64,000 nucleotides of DNA from JACJYC01 sp964558465. Its GTDB lineage: Bacteria > Bacteroidota > Bacteroidia > Chitinophagales > Saprospiraceae. The stretch's first letter is position 1, and each line of letters begins with the position of its first letter. This document shows, one piece after another, positions 1 through 8,098 of the stretch. The notes under the pieces are model-generated. The model searched no databases. It was not told the origin of the DNA and worked only from the letters and a program-made list of their open reading frames with translations. Location of the stretch: contig CAZLEF010000023.1 in NCBI GenBank assembly GCA_964558465.1, forward strand, positions 25,983-89,982, in the 5' to 3' direction. Both the position numbers and the translations under genes were made by a program.

Positions 1-366
1 ATCGGCCTGTTGTTTGAGTTGCAGGATATTGAGCAGTTTGTCTTTAACGTCGTTGAAATGGTGGCCGATGATCAGGGCGGCCCGTTCGTGTGAAATGACT
101 TTTCCAAGGTGGAAATAATGAAGCAGCGGCTGCAGCACCCATCCGTACAACGCAAGCCCGGACAGGCCAAGGAAAGAAAAAAACAGAACCTTCCGCACAC
201 CGGTATTGAAGTAAAACTCGTGTTCCAGGAAGGTTATGCCCAGGAAAAGGACCAGGATCAGGGCTGTGCTGTACAAGACCCCGCGAATCAACTGGTTAAT
301 ATAGTATTTGCGGATGAACTGGTCTAACTTGTCAATTAACAGCCGGTAGTTGTTATCGCCACTCAT
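1..366 (-). CDS. DUF4175-like membrane protein, N-terminal part
   Basis: The window edge cuts this gene; only its first 122 codons are present, read leftward from an ATG at 366. The protein opens with a charged amphipathic stretch (MSGDNNYRLLIDKLDQ) followed by two hydrophobic helices at about residues 26-47 and 58-80, then a soluble stretch containing HERAALIIGHHF and DVKDKLLNILQL. This N-terminus resembles the very large Bacteroidota DUF4175 membrane proteins (usually about 1,100 residues), whose function is unknown. The assignment is from memory of the family and only the start can be judged. No TAnnTTTG box is seen just upstream. The 130 bases between it and hemD hold nothing I recognise. 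Confidence 0.6.
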   Translation of the reverse strand, partial: MSGDNNYRLLIDKLDQFIRKYYINQLIRGVLYSTALILVLFLGITFLEHEFYFNTGVRKVLFFSFLGLSGLALYGWVLQPLLHYFHLGKVISHERAALIIGHHFNDVKDKLLNILQLKQQAD

Positions 367-496
367 AATAATTGGATGATTTTGCGCAGATTCAGGTCAT
401 TTCGGGGTCGAAACCCTAGTATCAATAACGTTTGAACCCGGTAAAATGATTCATGCGGGTAGAAAATGAATGTCCAAAATAAGAAAAATTCAGGAA

Positions 497-1276
497 TTAA
501 TCTTCTTTATTTGATTTTTGCAGGTACAATTCCAGGGCCATGGTCATGGACGGCGCTTCCGGAGCGGGGGCTTTGATATTTACCGTGAGACCGCGGTCCT
601 CTACGGCTTTGCTGGTGCTGTTGCCAAATACGGCTATCCGGGTTTCATTCTGTTTGAAATCCGGGAAGTTTTCGTATAAGGATTTGATGCCAAGCGGGCT
701 GAAAAAGACGAGGACATCATAAGTGACATCGCTCAGGTCGGACAGGTCGCTGCTGACGGTTTCATACATCAGGGAGTCCTGCCAGTTCAACCCCAGTTCA
801 TCCAGGTATTGAGATACCTCTTTTGCGCCAAGGTTGGAACAAGGCAATAAAAACTTTTCGCCTTTGTGCTTTTTGAGGGAGCTGGCGAGATCCTGGATGA
901 TTCGTTTACCTGCAAAAACTTTGCGTTTGCGGTAGATAATAAATTTCTGGAGATAATTGGCGATGGCTTCCGTCAGGCAAAAGTATTTGGTGTCCTGAGG
1001 CATTTTAATGCGCATCTCTTCGCAAATCCTGAAAAAGTGATCTACGGAGTTTTTGCTGTTAAAGATGATGACGCTAAATTCATCGGGACGAATGCGCTGT
1101 TTACGGAAGTCTTTCACCGGCACACCTTCGACATGAATAAAGGGGCGCCAGTCGATTGTCAGGCCGTACCTTTTTTCAAGCTCATAGTAAGGAGAGCGCT
1201 CTGGTTTGGGTTGCGAGACCAGGATGGTCTTCACTTTTTTGAACGTTTCTTCTTTCGCTTTAACGTTTGCCGCCAT
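497..1276 (-). CDS. hemD: uroporphyrinogen-III synthase family protein (HemD)
   Basis: Uroporphyrinogen-III synthase closes hydroxymethylbilane to uroporphyrinogen III in the cytoplasm, the branch-point step of tetrapyrrole synthesis. The 259-residue protein has the family's two-lobe layout: an N-terminal lobe with TILVSQPKPE and VIIFNSKNSVDHFF, a linker around residues 120-140, and a second lobe with FLLPCSNLGAKEV, VLVFFSPLGIKSLYENFP and IAVFGNSTSKAVEDRGL, the last two being the usual S-P-x-G and G-x-x-T/S-A signatures. Sequence conservation is low in this family, but the pairing with DUF4271 upstream (33-bp gap, same strand) is a common Bacteroidota arrangement. Expression probably comes from the promoter ahead of the DUF4271 gene. 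It is somewhat rich in lysine and lacks a signal peptide, as expected for a cytoplasmic enzyme. Confidence 0.85.
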   Translation of the reverse strand: MAANVKAKEETFKKVKTILVSQPKPERSPYYELEKRYGLTIDWRPFIHVEGVPVKDFRKQRIRPDEFSVIIFNSKNSVDHFFRICEEMRIKMPQDTKYFCLTEAIANYLQKFIIYRKRKVFAGKRIIQDLASSLKKHKGEKFLLPCSNLGAKEVSQYLDELGLNWQDSLMYETVSSDLSDLSDVTYDVLVFFSPLGIKSLYENFPDFKQNETRIAVFGNSTSKAVEDRGLTVNIKAPAPEAPSMTMALELYLQKSNKED

Positions 1277-1309
1277 TCAACAAGATGTTTTTGAAAAAAA
1301 ACCTGCCGG

Positions 1310-2215
1310 TTAAAGCAAATGGGTGACACTCCACTTGTACAACACCAGAACAGGCGTTATTTCGACGGTGCAAATATACAACAAAAAGTGAAACGTACTG
1401 GAAAAGAGGAAACGATTTGCAATAAATAATCCTCGTATAGTCCTTAAAAGATACACAAATCCTAAAAAAGCCAGCGTAAGCCATATAATATACGGAATTA
1501 TTTTCTCGGGGCCGAACGCAATCAAAAGATTGACAGGTGTTAGGGCGAGGCCTAACAAAAGGTTGAAAATCATGATAATGAAACTGTAAAAACGGATCTC
1601 TTTTTCAATGGGGAACAGAAAACCCAACAAGGTCAATACCAAATGCTTGAGTGCCAGCAAGCCTGCCCAAAAGGTGGCAAACACCAGGATCTGCATGCCC
1701 GGTGAAAGGGAAACGGCAGCGCCATAATATTCCAGCAGCAGGTAAAAAAGAATGCTGACATTGAGGAAGAATAAGAAATAGAGCAGGAGGTAGGGCAACA
1801 ACCGGCCGTTTTGTCTGTCCCGGAAAGCAGCATTCAAAGCGGGGGCATTAAAGGCTCCCCGGATGACAAAATTGAATACCGGCCGGAAAAGAGCGGCAAA
1901 GATGGTAAGGAGAAGCAAACTCACGAGGGTAATGACCAAACGGAATTTGTTGTCGCCTTTTTTTGATGGAAGAACCGGCGAAACGGCCGGTTTTTCGGTT
2001 GCCGGCCGGATTTTTATTTTGAATACAGGCGTTTTGACCGGCGCAACCAAATCGAAGGGATTGCCTGTTTTCATAACAGAATCCTGTGGGGGGGCAGGGG
2101 GGAGCCGCGTCTTCAGGTCGAAAGGGTTCTCCGTATTCTGGGCCTGCACAATTTGAGCAAAGGCGCAAAAAATGGTAATGGACAGGAATACGATGGTTAA
2201 TAATTTCCGGATCAA
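1310..2215 (-). CDS. DUF4271 domain membrane protein
   Basis: An integral membrane protein of the Bacteroidota DUF4271 family, function unknown. An N-terminal signal-like helix (LLTIVFLSITIFCAFAQ) precedes a proline-rich periplasmic linker, one helix around residues 95-115 and then about six more hydrophobic segments, ending with the family's C-terminal EITPVLVLYKW motif. No in-frame ATG exists near the front; the frame is open from a TTG at 2239, but a promoter -7 box (2237-2244, minus strand) would place the transcript start inside that region, so I choose the TTG at 2215. It lies 33 bp upstream of hemD and is probably co-transcribed with it. The family is often found next to hemD, but no role in heme synthesis has been shown that I know of. 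The start is uncertain; the family call is firm. Confidence 0.8.
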   Translation of the reverse strand: MIRKLLTIVFLSITIFCAFAQIVQAQNTENPFDLKTRLPPAPPQDSVMKTGNPFDLVAPVKTPVFKIKIRPATEKPAVSPVLPSKKGDNKFRLVITLVSLLLLTIFAALFRPVFNFVIRGAFNAPALNAAFRDRQNGRLLPYLLLYFLFFLNVSILFYLLLEYYGAAVSLSPGMQILVFATFWAGLLALKHLVLTLLGFLFPIEKEIRFYSFIIMIFNLLLGLALTPVNLLIAFGPEKIIPYIIWLTLAFLGFVYLLRTIRGLFIANRFLFSSTFHFLLYICTVEITPVLVLYKWSVTHLL

Positions 2216-2236
2216 GGTCGTTATCCATATTTGATG

Positions 2237-2244
2237 CAAATATA
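2237..2244 (-). promoter_or_regulatory. -7 promoter box of DUF4271-hemD
   Basis: The plus strand reads CAAATATA, which is TATATTTG on the minus strand and matches the Bacteroidota -7 consensus TAnnTTTG. It lies 22 bases upstream of the chosen TTG start. No clear -33 TTG was found at the usual spacing. Confidence 0.5.
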
Positions 2245-2316
2245 CATATTTGTTAATTCTCTCTGAATGCTTGTTAACAGGCGGTTAATCAGGAGCGGTG
2301 CACCGGTTCAGGATCA

Positions 2317-2324
2317 TACCTTTG
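2317..2324 (+). promoter_or_regulatory. -7 promoter box of the histidine kinase operon
   Basis: TACCTTTG, an exact match to TAnnTTTG, ends 32 bases upstream of the kinase ATG. Together with the minus-strand box at 2237-2244 it makes this a divergent promoter region. A -33 TTG is not evident. Confidence 0.5.
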
Positions 2325-2356
2325 GGGTGAATATGGATTCTGCAACAAACTGAACG

Positions 2357-3634
2357 ATGAACAGCACAACGATAAAAAGAGTAATAATTCTGGGGGCGTT
2401 TGCGATGACCGGCATCGTTGCGATTCAATCCTATTGGGTGATCAGTACCTGGAATATCAATGAGGTTGAGTTTAACCAGAAGGTCAACCTTGCTCTTTTC
2501 AATACGGCCAAAGACCTGGCTGACCTGCACGGAGGCTCCCTCCCGGCGCGGGATATTGTTAAACAAAGAACGACCAATTACTATATTGTCAATGTAGCTT
2601 TTGAAATCGACACCAGCACGCTGGAATATTTTTTACAGAAGGAATTGGAAGGATTGGCGATCAATATTGACTATGAGTATGCGGTATTTGATTGCCATAA
2701 CGACCAGATGGTATATGGGAATTATGTAAGTTATACCCCAAATGAAAGAAGAAACTTTGAGTTGGGGAATCTCCCGAAAGACAGTGAATTTATCTATTAT
2801 TTTGGCGTAAAGTTTCCGACGAGGTCGGGGTACCTTTTTGGTAAAATGCAGCTTTCCGCCTTTTTTTCAGCTATCCTGCTGGTCACGGTTGTATTTTTTG
2901 CATACGCAATGGGGATCATACTCCGGCAAAAACGCCTTTCAGAGATGCAGAAAGATTTTATCAACAATATGACCCATGAGTTTAAAACGCCGATTTCAAC
3001 CATTAAAATCTCATCGGATGTATTGCTGAACCATGAAACGCTTAAAAAAGACCCGCGGCTGGTACAATACGCCGGAATTATCCGGGACCAGAACCAGCGG
3101 TTGAACCACCAGGTTGAAAAGGTTCTCCAGCTTGCCAAAATTGAAGGCGAAAAATTCCAGTTGAAAAAAGAAGAACTGGTACTTCAGGATTTGATACAAA
3201 TGGTTGCGATGAGTTGCAGGCTGGCGGTTGAAAAGGCTGGCGGCGTATTGGATATTCACCTTCCGGATCAACCCGTGTTGATATGGGCAGACAAATTGCA
3301 CCTGACCAATATTGTTCATAATTTGATGGATAACGCTATCAAATACTGCCAGGATACGCCACAGATAGACCTTTCCCTGGAGGCGGGCCCTAAAAAAGCA
3401 ATCCTTAAAATAGCGGACCGCGGGCTTGGGATATCAAAAAAGCACCAGCCGCATATATTTGAGAAGTTTTACAGGGTCCCAACCGGCAACGTACACAACA
3501 TTAAAGGTTTCGGATTAGGGCTCTATTATGTGAAAAATATCTGCCGGGCACACCGGTGGAAGTTGAAATTGGAAAGCGAGCCCAATCAGGGCACCACGAT
3601 TACGATCATTTTTCCCCTGACCGGACAGGGGTGA
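2357..3634 (+). CDS. two-component sensor histidine kinase
   Basis: A membrane-bound histidine kinase of 425 residues. A first transmembrane helix at about residues 8-30 and a second near 172-192 bracket a periplasmic sensor domain of about 140 residues that I cannot assign. The cytoplasmic part has the dimerisation/phosphoacceptor motif MTHEFKTPISTIK (phosphorylated His about residue 207), the N box in HNLMDNAIKYC, the G1 box ADRGLGIS, the F box FEKFYR and the G2 box GFGLGLYYVK, so it should be catalytically competent. The response regulator follows after 47 bp on the same strand and is the expected partner. The signal sensed cannot be told from sequence. The start ATG at 2357 is placed 32 bp behind a good -7 box, which supports it. 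Confidence 0.93.
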   Translation: MNSTTIKRVIILGAFAMTGIVAIQSYWVISTWNINEVEFNQKVNLALFNTAKDLADLHGGSLPARDIVKQRTTNYYIVNVAFEIDTSTLEYFLQKELEGLAINIDYEYAVFDCHNDQMVYGNYVSYTPNERRNFELGNLPKDSEFIYYFGVKFPTRSGYLFGKMQLSAFFSAILLVTVVFFAYAMGIILRQKRLSEMQKDFINNMTHEFKTPISTIKISSDVLLNHETLKKDPRLVQYAGIIRDQNQRLNHQVEKVLQLAKIEGEKFQLKKEELVLQDLIQMVAMSCRLAVEKAGGVLDIHLPDQPVLIWADKLHLTNIVHNLMDNAIKYCQDTPQIDLSLEAGPKKAILKIADRGLGISKKHQPHIFEKFYRVPTGNVHNIKGFGLGLYYVKNICRAHRWKLKLESEPNQGTTITIIFPLTGQG

Positions 3635-3681
3635 GCCGGATACAACGCCTGTTCAAGCCAAAACACCGCTAATCAACCGAT

Positions 3682-4377
3682 ATGAAAAATGCCCATTTAT
3701 TGTATGTTGAAGACGATGAAAGCCTGAGCTTCGTGACCCGTGACAACCTCGAACTTCATGGATATCATATTACCCATTGTTCAAACGGAAAAGACGCCCT
3801 TGAATTGATCAAACAGCAGGAATTTGACCTGTATATATTGGATGTGATGTTGCCCGACTTTGACGGGTTCAGCCTTGCCCAGGAGGTCAGGAAGAAAACT
3901 TCCCACGCCCCTATCCTTTTCCTGACGGCCAAATCATTGAAAGAAGACCGGATTTACGGCTTGAGGCTGGGCGCCGATGACTATATAACAAAGCCGTTCA
4001 GTATTGAAGAGTTAATCCTGAAAATTGAGATCTTTCTCCGGCGAAGCAAGGTGATCGCTCCCGATACCCGGAATATTTACAAACTTGGCCATTACGTTTT
4101 TGATTACCGGAACCTGATCCTTTCGATCGGGGATACCATTCGGCGGCTCACCCAAAAGGAAGCGGATCTTTTGCGCCTTTTTATCGAAAATAAGAACCAG
4201 GTGCTTAAACGTTCCCAAATATTAGAACAGTTATGGGGGGAGGATGACTATTTTATGGGCAGGAGCCTGGATGTCTTCATTTCCCGGCTGCGCAAATATC
4301 TGCAGGATGACGACAACCTCAGGATTGAAACCCTGCATGGGGTTGGGTTCAGGCTTTCAGAGGCTTTGACGCGCTAA
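3682..4377 (+). CDS. OmpR/PhoB-family response regulator
   Basis: A 231-residue DNA-binding response regulator. The receiver domain (about residues 1-120) has the acidic pair in YVEDDES, the phospho-acceptor Asp at about residue 54 in YILDVMLPDFDGF, the conserved Thr in FLTAKS and the Lys in YITKPFS. The C-terminal winged helix (about residues 130-230) has the typical LTQKEADLLRLF, SLDVFISRLRKYL and TLHGVGFRL stretches. It is the partner of the histidine kinase 47 bp upstream. Its target genes are not identifiable; the next gene, the SurA-like foldase, has its own promoter 160 bp downstream and might be regulated by it, but that is only inference from position. Confidence 0.93.
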   Translation: MKNAHLLYVEDDESLSFVTRDNLELHGYHITHCSNGKDALELIKQQEFDLYILDVMLPDFDGFSLAQEVRKKTSHAPILFLTAKSLKEDRIYGLRLGADDYITKPFSIEELILKIEIFLRRSKVIAPDTRNIYKLGHYVFDYRNLILSIGDTIRRLTQKEADLLRLFIENKNQVLKRSQILEQLWGEDDYFMGRSLDVFISRLRKYLQDDDNLRIETLHGVGFRLSEALTR

Positions 4378-4432
4378 GTGCCTGAAAATTTTAAATTTAT
4401 CCTTCATGTATGGTTTTTTTCAATAGTGGTTT

Positions 4433-4440
4433 TATCTTTG
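4433..4440 (+). promoter_or_regulatory. -7 promoter box of the foldase gene
   Basis: TATCTTTG matches TAnnTTTG about 100 bases upstream of the foldase ATG at 4538. The predicted transcript start falls at the 5' edge of the small hairpin at 4444-4460. Confidence 0.5.
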
Positions 4441-4443
4441 CAC

Positions 4444-4460
4444 TCCCTTTTGTAAAGGGA
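4444..4460 (+). promoter_or_regulatory. hairpin at the predicted 5' end of the foldase mRNA
   Basis: TCCCTTT, a 3-base loop TGT, and AAAGGGA form a perfect 7-bp stem directly after the -7 box, so it would sit at the very start of the transcript. It may stabilise the mRNA or be an operator; neither is shown. Confidence 0.35.
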
Positions 4461-4537
4461 CTTTGTTCAAATCAGCACAAACCCTCAAAACAAGTTGACC
4501 GTTTTGCAGGGGATTACTGGTAAAATTCAATAGAATA

Positions 4538-6679
4538 ATGGCTCTTATAGGAAAGATCAGAAAGAACTATTGGCTCCTGGTGTTGCCGGTAGCGTTGGCG
4601 CTAGGCGGGTTCGTCATTATGGATGCGATGAACTCCTCACTGGGCAATGGCGGTTCGAGTTCTCAGCTCTTGTTGGGCAAGGTTGAAAAAACTAAGATCG
4701 ACCGGATGCAGTTTGAACGCGTTTACGGCGTTCTGTACAATTCCGGGGATCCTTACCAGAACCGGACTTCCCTGTGGAACTGGTTTGTAGAAGATGCGAT
4801 CCTCCAGCAGGAAGCCCAGGCGTTGGGCATAGGTGTGAGCAACGCCGAGGTGGTTGACCTGGAATTCGGCCCCAATCCCAGCCCCATCATTGTTCAGCGA
4901 TTCCCGGATAATACCATGCCGGGCGCCGTTAACCGGGAACAACTCAATTTTTTCAAAAGCCTGATTGAAAACAAACAGCAGCTCGATGATGCGATCGCTC
5001 AGGGTCAGATCGGCCCGACTTTCCCCGATTTTTGGAAACACCAGGAAAAGGAGATCATCAAAAGCCGCCTGCAATCCAAAATCAATGCGCTGATCGCGAA
5101 ATCCATGTATACACCGACCTGGATGGCGGAAATGATTTTTGCAGAGCAAAACCAACCGGTGGATTTTGTTTACGTCAAGGTTCCTTACAGCAGCGTGGAT
5201 AACACCGAAGTAACCCTCGAAGATAAGGACTATCAGGCGTATATTTCTGAAAATGAAGCCCTGCTGCGCCGGGAAGAAGAAACCCGGAAGGTGAAATATG
5301 TCGTTTTTGACGTTATACCCACGGCAGCGGATTCTGCGGCATTACGCGAGAAGATTACCAGCCTGATCCCCGGATTGGAGCAATCGGCTGCCAAAGATGA
5401 TTCCGCCTATGTTTTGCGCAATAAAGGCATCATTAACGGCGCCTATATCAAAAAAGATGACCTGGCCGGAAGCGTTGTCGCTGATACCTTGTTCAATATG
5501 ACCGTGGGCCAGGTTTACGGGCCCTATGTCGACAACGGAGCCTTTCAGGCAGTCAAACTGCGCGACCGCCAGGTAATGGCCGATTCTGCCGACTCGCGCC
5601 ATATCCTGATCCAGGCCTCTACCGCAGCGCAGTTTAAAACAGCTGAAAAAAGGATTGACAGCCTGTTGAGTGTTCTGAACGCCGGAACGGCAAGTTTTGA
5701 TTCGCTGGCTATGAAATTCAGTCAGGACCAGGGTAGCGCTTCCAATGGCGGAAAATACGAAAACTCAGCCCCCAACTCCTTTGCGCCGGAATACAACCGT
5801 GTATTGTTCATCACCGGAGAGATCGGAAAAGTATACAAAGTGAAAGCCAGCTACGGCTGGCATTTGATTGAAGTGCTCCGTCGGAGTGCAAACCGCAGTG
5901 AACGGGTTCAGGTGGCATTTCTTTCAGAGGACATCATTCCCTCCCGCGAAACGGAAAACAGCCTGTACCAGCAAGCCACTGCGTTCCAATCTGCCAATAA
6001 TGACCTGGATGCAATGCTCAAGTCGGCTGCTTCACAGGGTTTGAGGGTTGAAACCTCTCCGTCCCTGGATAAAATGGCCAGCACGGTCGGGTCGCTGGGT
6101 TCCGGAGAAGATTCCAGAGACATTGTTAAATGGGCCTTTGGCGTCAGCGTCGGAGATGTAAACCCTAAAGTATATACGTTTAAAGACCCTGCCGGCTTTT
6201 TTGATGGCAAGTATGTTGTAGTGGGTCTTTCATCTATTGAAAAAGAAGGGCTTCCCACCGTTGAGGCGGCGAAAGAAGAACTGGAAGATGCGGTTATTAC
6301 CTGGAAAAAAGGACAAATGATCAGCGCTAACCTGAAAGGAAAGGATCTTGCCGCCGCGGCCAGCGAATACAAAATTGAAATGGATACGGCACGGAATGTC
6401 AATTTCATTCAGGGAGAGGTTGCAAATCTGGGTAATGAACCGGCGGTTATCGGCACCGCTTTCCGCCTCGAACCCAATCAATCATCCGGGCCGGTTATCG
6501 GCCAGGGCGGTGTTACATTGGTTCAGTTGTTGACCAAGGCTGCCGTACCGGCGGCAACCAACCTGCCCATGATGCGTCAGTTGCAAAATACCTCTGTGCG
6601 TTCGCAGGTGGTTGCCCGTCTGATGACTTCGCTGAAGAAACAAAAAGAAATAGTTGACAGGCGCGCCTTGTTCTATTGA
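4538..6679 (+). CDS. SurA/PpiD-like periplasmic peptidyl-prolyl isomerase
   Basis: A membrane-anchored periplasmic folding factor that should assist outer-membrane and secreted proteins. The 713-residue protein starts with MALIGKIRKNYWLL and one transmembrane helix (about residues 12-30), followed by a SurA_N/PpiD-type chaperone region and a parvulin (PpiC) domain at about residues 350-445 with SRHILIQA, FDSLAMKFSQDQGSASNGG and YGWHLIEV. The C-terminal 270 residues form a further chaperone-like region. Length and layout fit the PpiD-type isomerases common in Bacteroidota. It is monocistronic: its own -7 box lies upstream and a perfect 11-bp inverted repeat lies 38 bp behind the stop. PpiD and SurA cannot be cleanly separated here; the single N-terminal anchor favours PpiD. 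Confidence 0.9.
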   Translation: MALIGKIRKNYWLLVLPVALALGGFVIMDAMNSSLGNGGSSSQLLLGKVEKTKIDRMQFERVYGVLYNSGDPYQNRTSLWNWFVEDAILQQEAQALGIGVSNAEVVDLEFGPNPSPIIVQRFPDNTMPGAVNREQLNFFKSLIENKQQLDDAIAQGQIGPTFPDFWKHQEKEIIKSRLQSKINALIAKSMYTPTWMAEMIFAEQNQPVDFVYVKVPYSSVDNTEVTLEDKDYQAYISENEALLRREEETRKVKYVVFDVIPTAADSAALREKITSLIPGLEQSAAKDDSAYVLRNKGIINGAYIKKDDLAGSVVADTLFNMTVGQVYGPYVDNGAFQAVKLRDRQVMADSADSRHILIQASTAAQFKTAEKRIDSLLSVLNAGTASFDSLAMKFSQDQGSASNGGKYENSAPNSFAPEYNRVLFITGEIGKVYKVKASYGWHLIEVLRRSANRSERVQVAFLSEDIIPSRETENSLYQQATAFQSANNDLDAMLKSAASQGLRVETSPSLDKMASTVGSLGSGEDSRDIVKWAFGVSVGDVNPKVYTFKDPAGFFDGKYVVVGLSSIEKEGLPTVEAAKEELEDAVITWKKGQMISANLKGKDLAAAASEYKIEMDTARNVNFIQGEVANLGNEPAVIGTAFRLEPNQSSGPVIGQGGVTLVQLLTKAAVPAATNLPMMRQLQNTSVRSQVVARLMTSLKKQKEIVDRRALFY

Positions 6680-6717
6680 TTCGGATCGGCGGCAAGATCG
6701 ATGATCTTCTTGCAGAG

Positions 6718-6753
6718 AATGGGTTGAAGAACCAGGGGGTTTTTCAACCCATT
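6718..6753 (+). terminator. hairpin behind the foldase gene
   Basis: AATGGGTTGAA and TTCAACCCATT form a perfect 11-bp stem with a 14-base loop, followed by TGATTTTGTTG. It is a likely terminator, though the T-tract is short and interrupted. Confidence 0.5.
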
Positions 6754-6781
6754 TGATTTTGTTGAAAGGCGAATGATGTCC

Positions 6782-6812
6782 TTTGCCGGGAAAAATTTTT
6801 TAACCATCTTTG
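6782..6812 (+). promoter_or_regulatory. possible promoter of the 39-residue ORF
   Basis: TTTG at 6782-6785 is followed after 19 bases by CATCTTTG at 6805-6812, one mismatch from TAnnTTTG at the usual spacing. It lies 40 bases ahead of the small ORF. Confidence 0.35.
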
Positions 6813-6851
6813 GGCCGGAAAAATAAGGACCAAACACTAAATACACTAAAA

Positions 6852-6971
6852 ATGTCTGATATCACCAATGCAGGGAAAAAAGGCTACTGCCTGTTGTATT
6901 TTTTTATTTTTCTGCTCTTGTTTATCATCTTGTGGGTAGCTATTTATAAGTACAATTTCAAGTTTTTATAA
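6852..6971 (+). CDS. small single-pass membrane protein, 39 residues
   Basis: A short ORF in an otherwise empty 405-bp gap. It reads MSDITNAGKKGYCLL and then a continuous hydrophobic helix (about residues 12-32, rich in Phe, Leu and Ile) ending in a basic tail YKYNFKFL. The design, a polar N-terminus, one helix and a positively charged C-terminus, is that of a genuine small membrane protein rather than random sequence. An A-rich stretch precedes the ATG, as is usual for Bacteroidota starts, and a plausible promoter lies 40 bases upstream. I do not recognise a family. It is not overlapped by a longer ORF. Confidence 0.5.
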   Translation: MSDITNAGKKGYCLLYFFIFLLLFIILWVAIYKYNFKFL

Positions 6972-7084
6972 TAGCGCATTCCGCACAGTATTGCGCAGAT
7001 AAAAGCTTCTTTGCAGGAACAGATCCAAAAGAGGTCTCTCCGCAACGCTTCCCTTTCCTGTGAAAGGAGGAGAAGATGTGTTGT

Positions 7085-7969
7085 CTATTGGTTGGCGTCC
7101 AGGAACTGGAGCGTTTGATCCAGACTTTTCAAGATGTGGATATTGTGTTTTGGCTGGATATTTTGGGCAACCACCTGATAACCGGTTATTAAAATTTCGC
7201 ATTCGGGCAAAACAGCCGCCAAACGATCTATATACCGCTGGGCCGGTTCCCTTGCAAAGGTCTCGGTGATCATGGTAAAGATATAGGCGGGTTTATGGAT
7301 CTGACAGGCATCGTGAAGGTCCGACAAAGAAATTTCCTGCCCCAGATAAATCACTTGTTTTTTCCGGACTTTCAATAAGTAATGCATAAACAAAAGGCTT
7401 AATTCCTGGCGCTCCCCCTCCGGCAGATAAAGTATAAATTTCTGTGACGCGTTCCGGATCAATGGCTCTTTGTCGATGGCGACGATAATTTTTTGCCGGA
7501 TCAGAAAGCTGATAAAATTTTCCTGTACCGGGTTGATGGATCCAGTAAGCCAAAGGACACTCAATTTATCCATAAACGGGTAGACGACTTCCAGCATGGT
7601 TCTTTCAAAGCCGATCTGGCGGATATTGGCCGACAGAATCCGGTCGAATTTGAATTCATCCATTTCGAGCATCGAAAGGGTAAGGGCGTCGAGTTGGGTA
7701 TCTTCCTCAAAATGATCCAATGCCGAAAGATTGGATACCTGTTCAGCGACCTCCGAGCGGGTCAGGGATGCTATTTTTGAAATTTTGAACCCGTTTTTGT
7801 TCAAAAGGGCGACGTTCATGATATATTTCAGATCATCGTCCTCATAATACCGGATATTGGTGTTGGTCCGGTGCGGAGCGATCAGGCCATAGCGCTGCTC
7901 CCAAATGCGCAAAGTATGCGCTTTGATGCCTGATAGTTTTTCCAGATCCTTGATAGAATAGACCGCCAC
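7085..7969 (-). CDS. MerR-family regulator with degenerate cobalamin-binding domain
   Basis: A transcription factor of the CarH/LitR type. Residues 1-70 are a MerR winged helix (YSIKDLEKLSGIKAHTLRIW, RYGLI, YYEDDDL). Residues of about 95-165 look like the four-helix cap and about 175-290 like a Rossmann cobalamin-binding domain (FILYLPEGE, VIYLGQEISL, ILITGYQV). In light-sensing CarH the cap carries W-x9-E-H and the Rossmann part D/E-x-H-x-x-G; here these read W140...E150-N151 and E186-R-Q188-E-L-S191, so both ligand histidines are replaced. It may have lost adenosylcobalamin and respond to something else. In related bacteria such genes often sit beside carotenoid or stress genes; none are next to this one. 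It faces the ROK kinase in the same direction, 129 bp behind it. Confidence 0.85.
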   Translation of the reverse strand: MAVYSIKDLEKLSGIKAHTLRIWEQRYGLIAPHRTNTNIRYYEDDDLKYIMNVALLNKNGFKISKIASLTRSEVAEQVSNLSALDHFEEDTQLDALTLSMLEMDEFKFDRILSANIRQIGFERTMLEVVYPFMDKLSVLWLTGSINPVQENFISFLIRQKIIVAIDKEPLIRNASQKFILYLPEGERQELSLLFMHYLLKVRKKQVIYLGQEISLSDLHDACQIHKPAYIFTMITETFAREPAQRYIDRLAAVLPECEILITGYQVVAQNIQPKHNIHILKSLDQTLQFLDANQ

Positions 7970-8098
7970 CTTTTGTTGGGTTTAAAACTCCCGGATATTC
8001 CAGTCTGGTTTCATAAAGCATCGTGGTTACTGCTTGTATGAAATTCAAGAAACTAACGTAAAGACCCTGAAAATGTTTAAGAAAAGAATTGCATTTCG

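Noticed and set aside
1848..2228. ATG-started leftward frame of 126 codons at 2228
   Set aside because: It is out of frame with the conserved DUF4271 protein and its translation has no membrane or family character.
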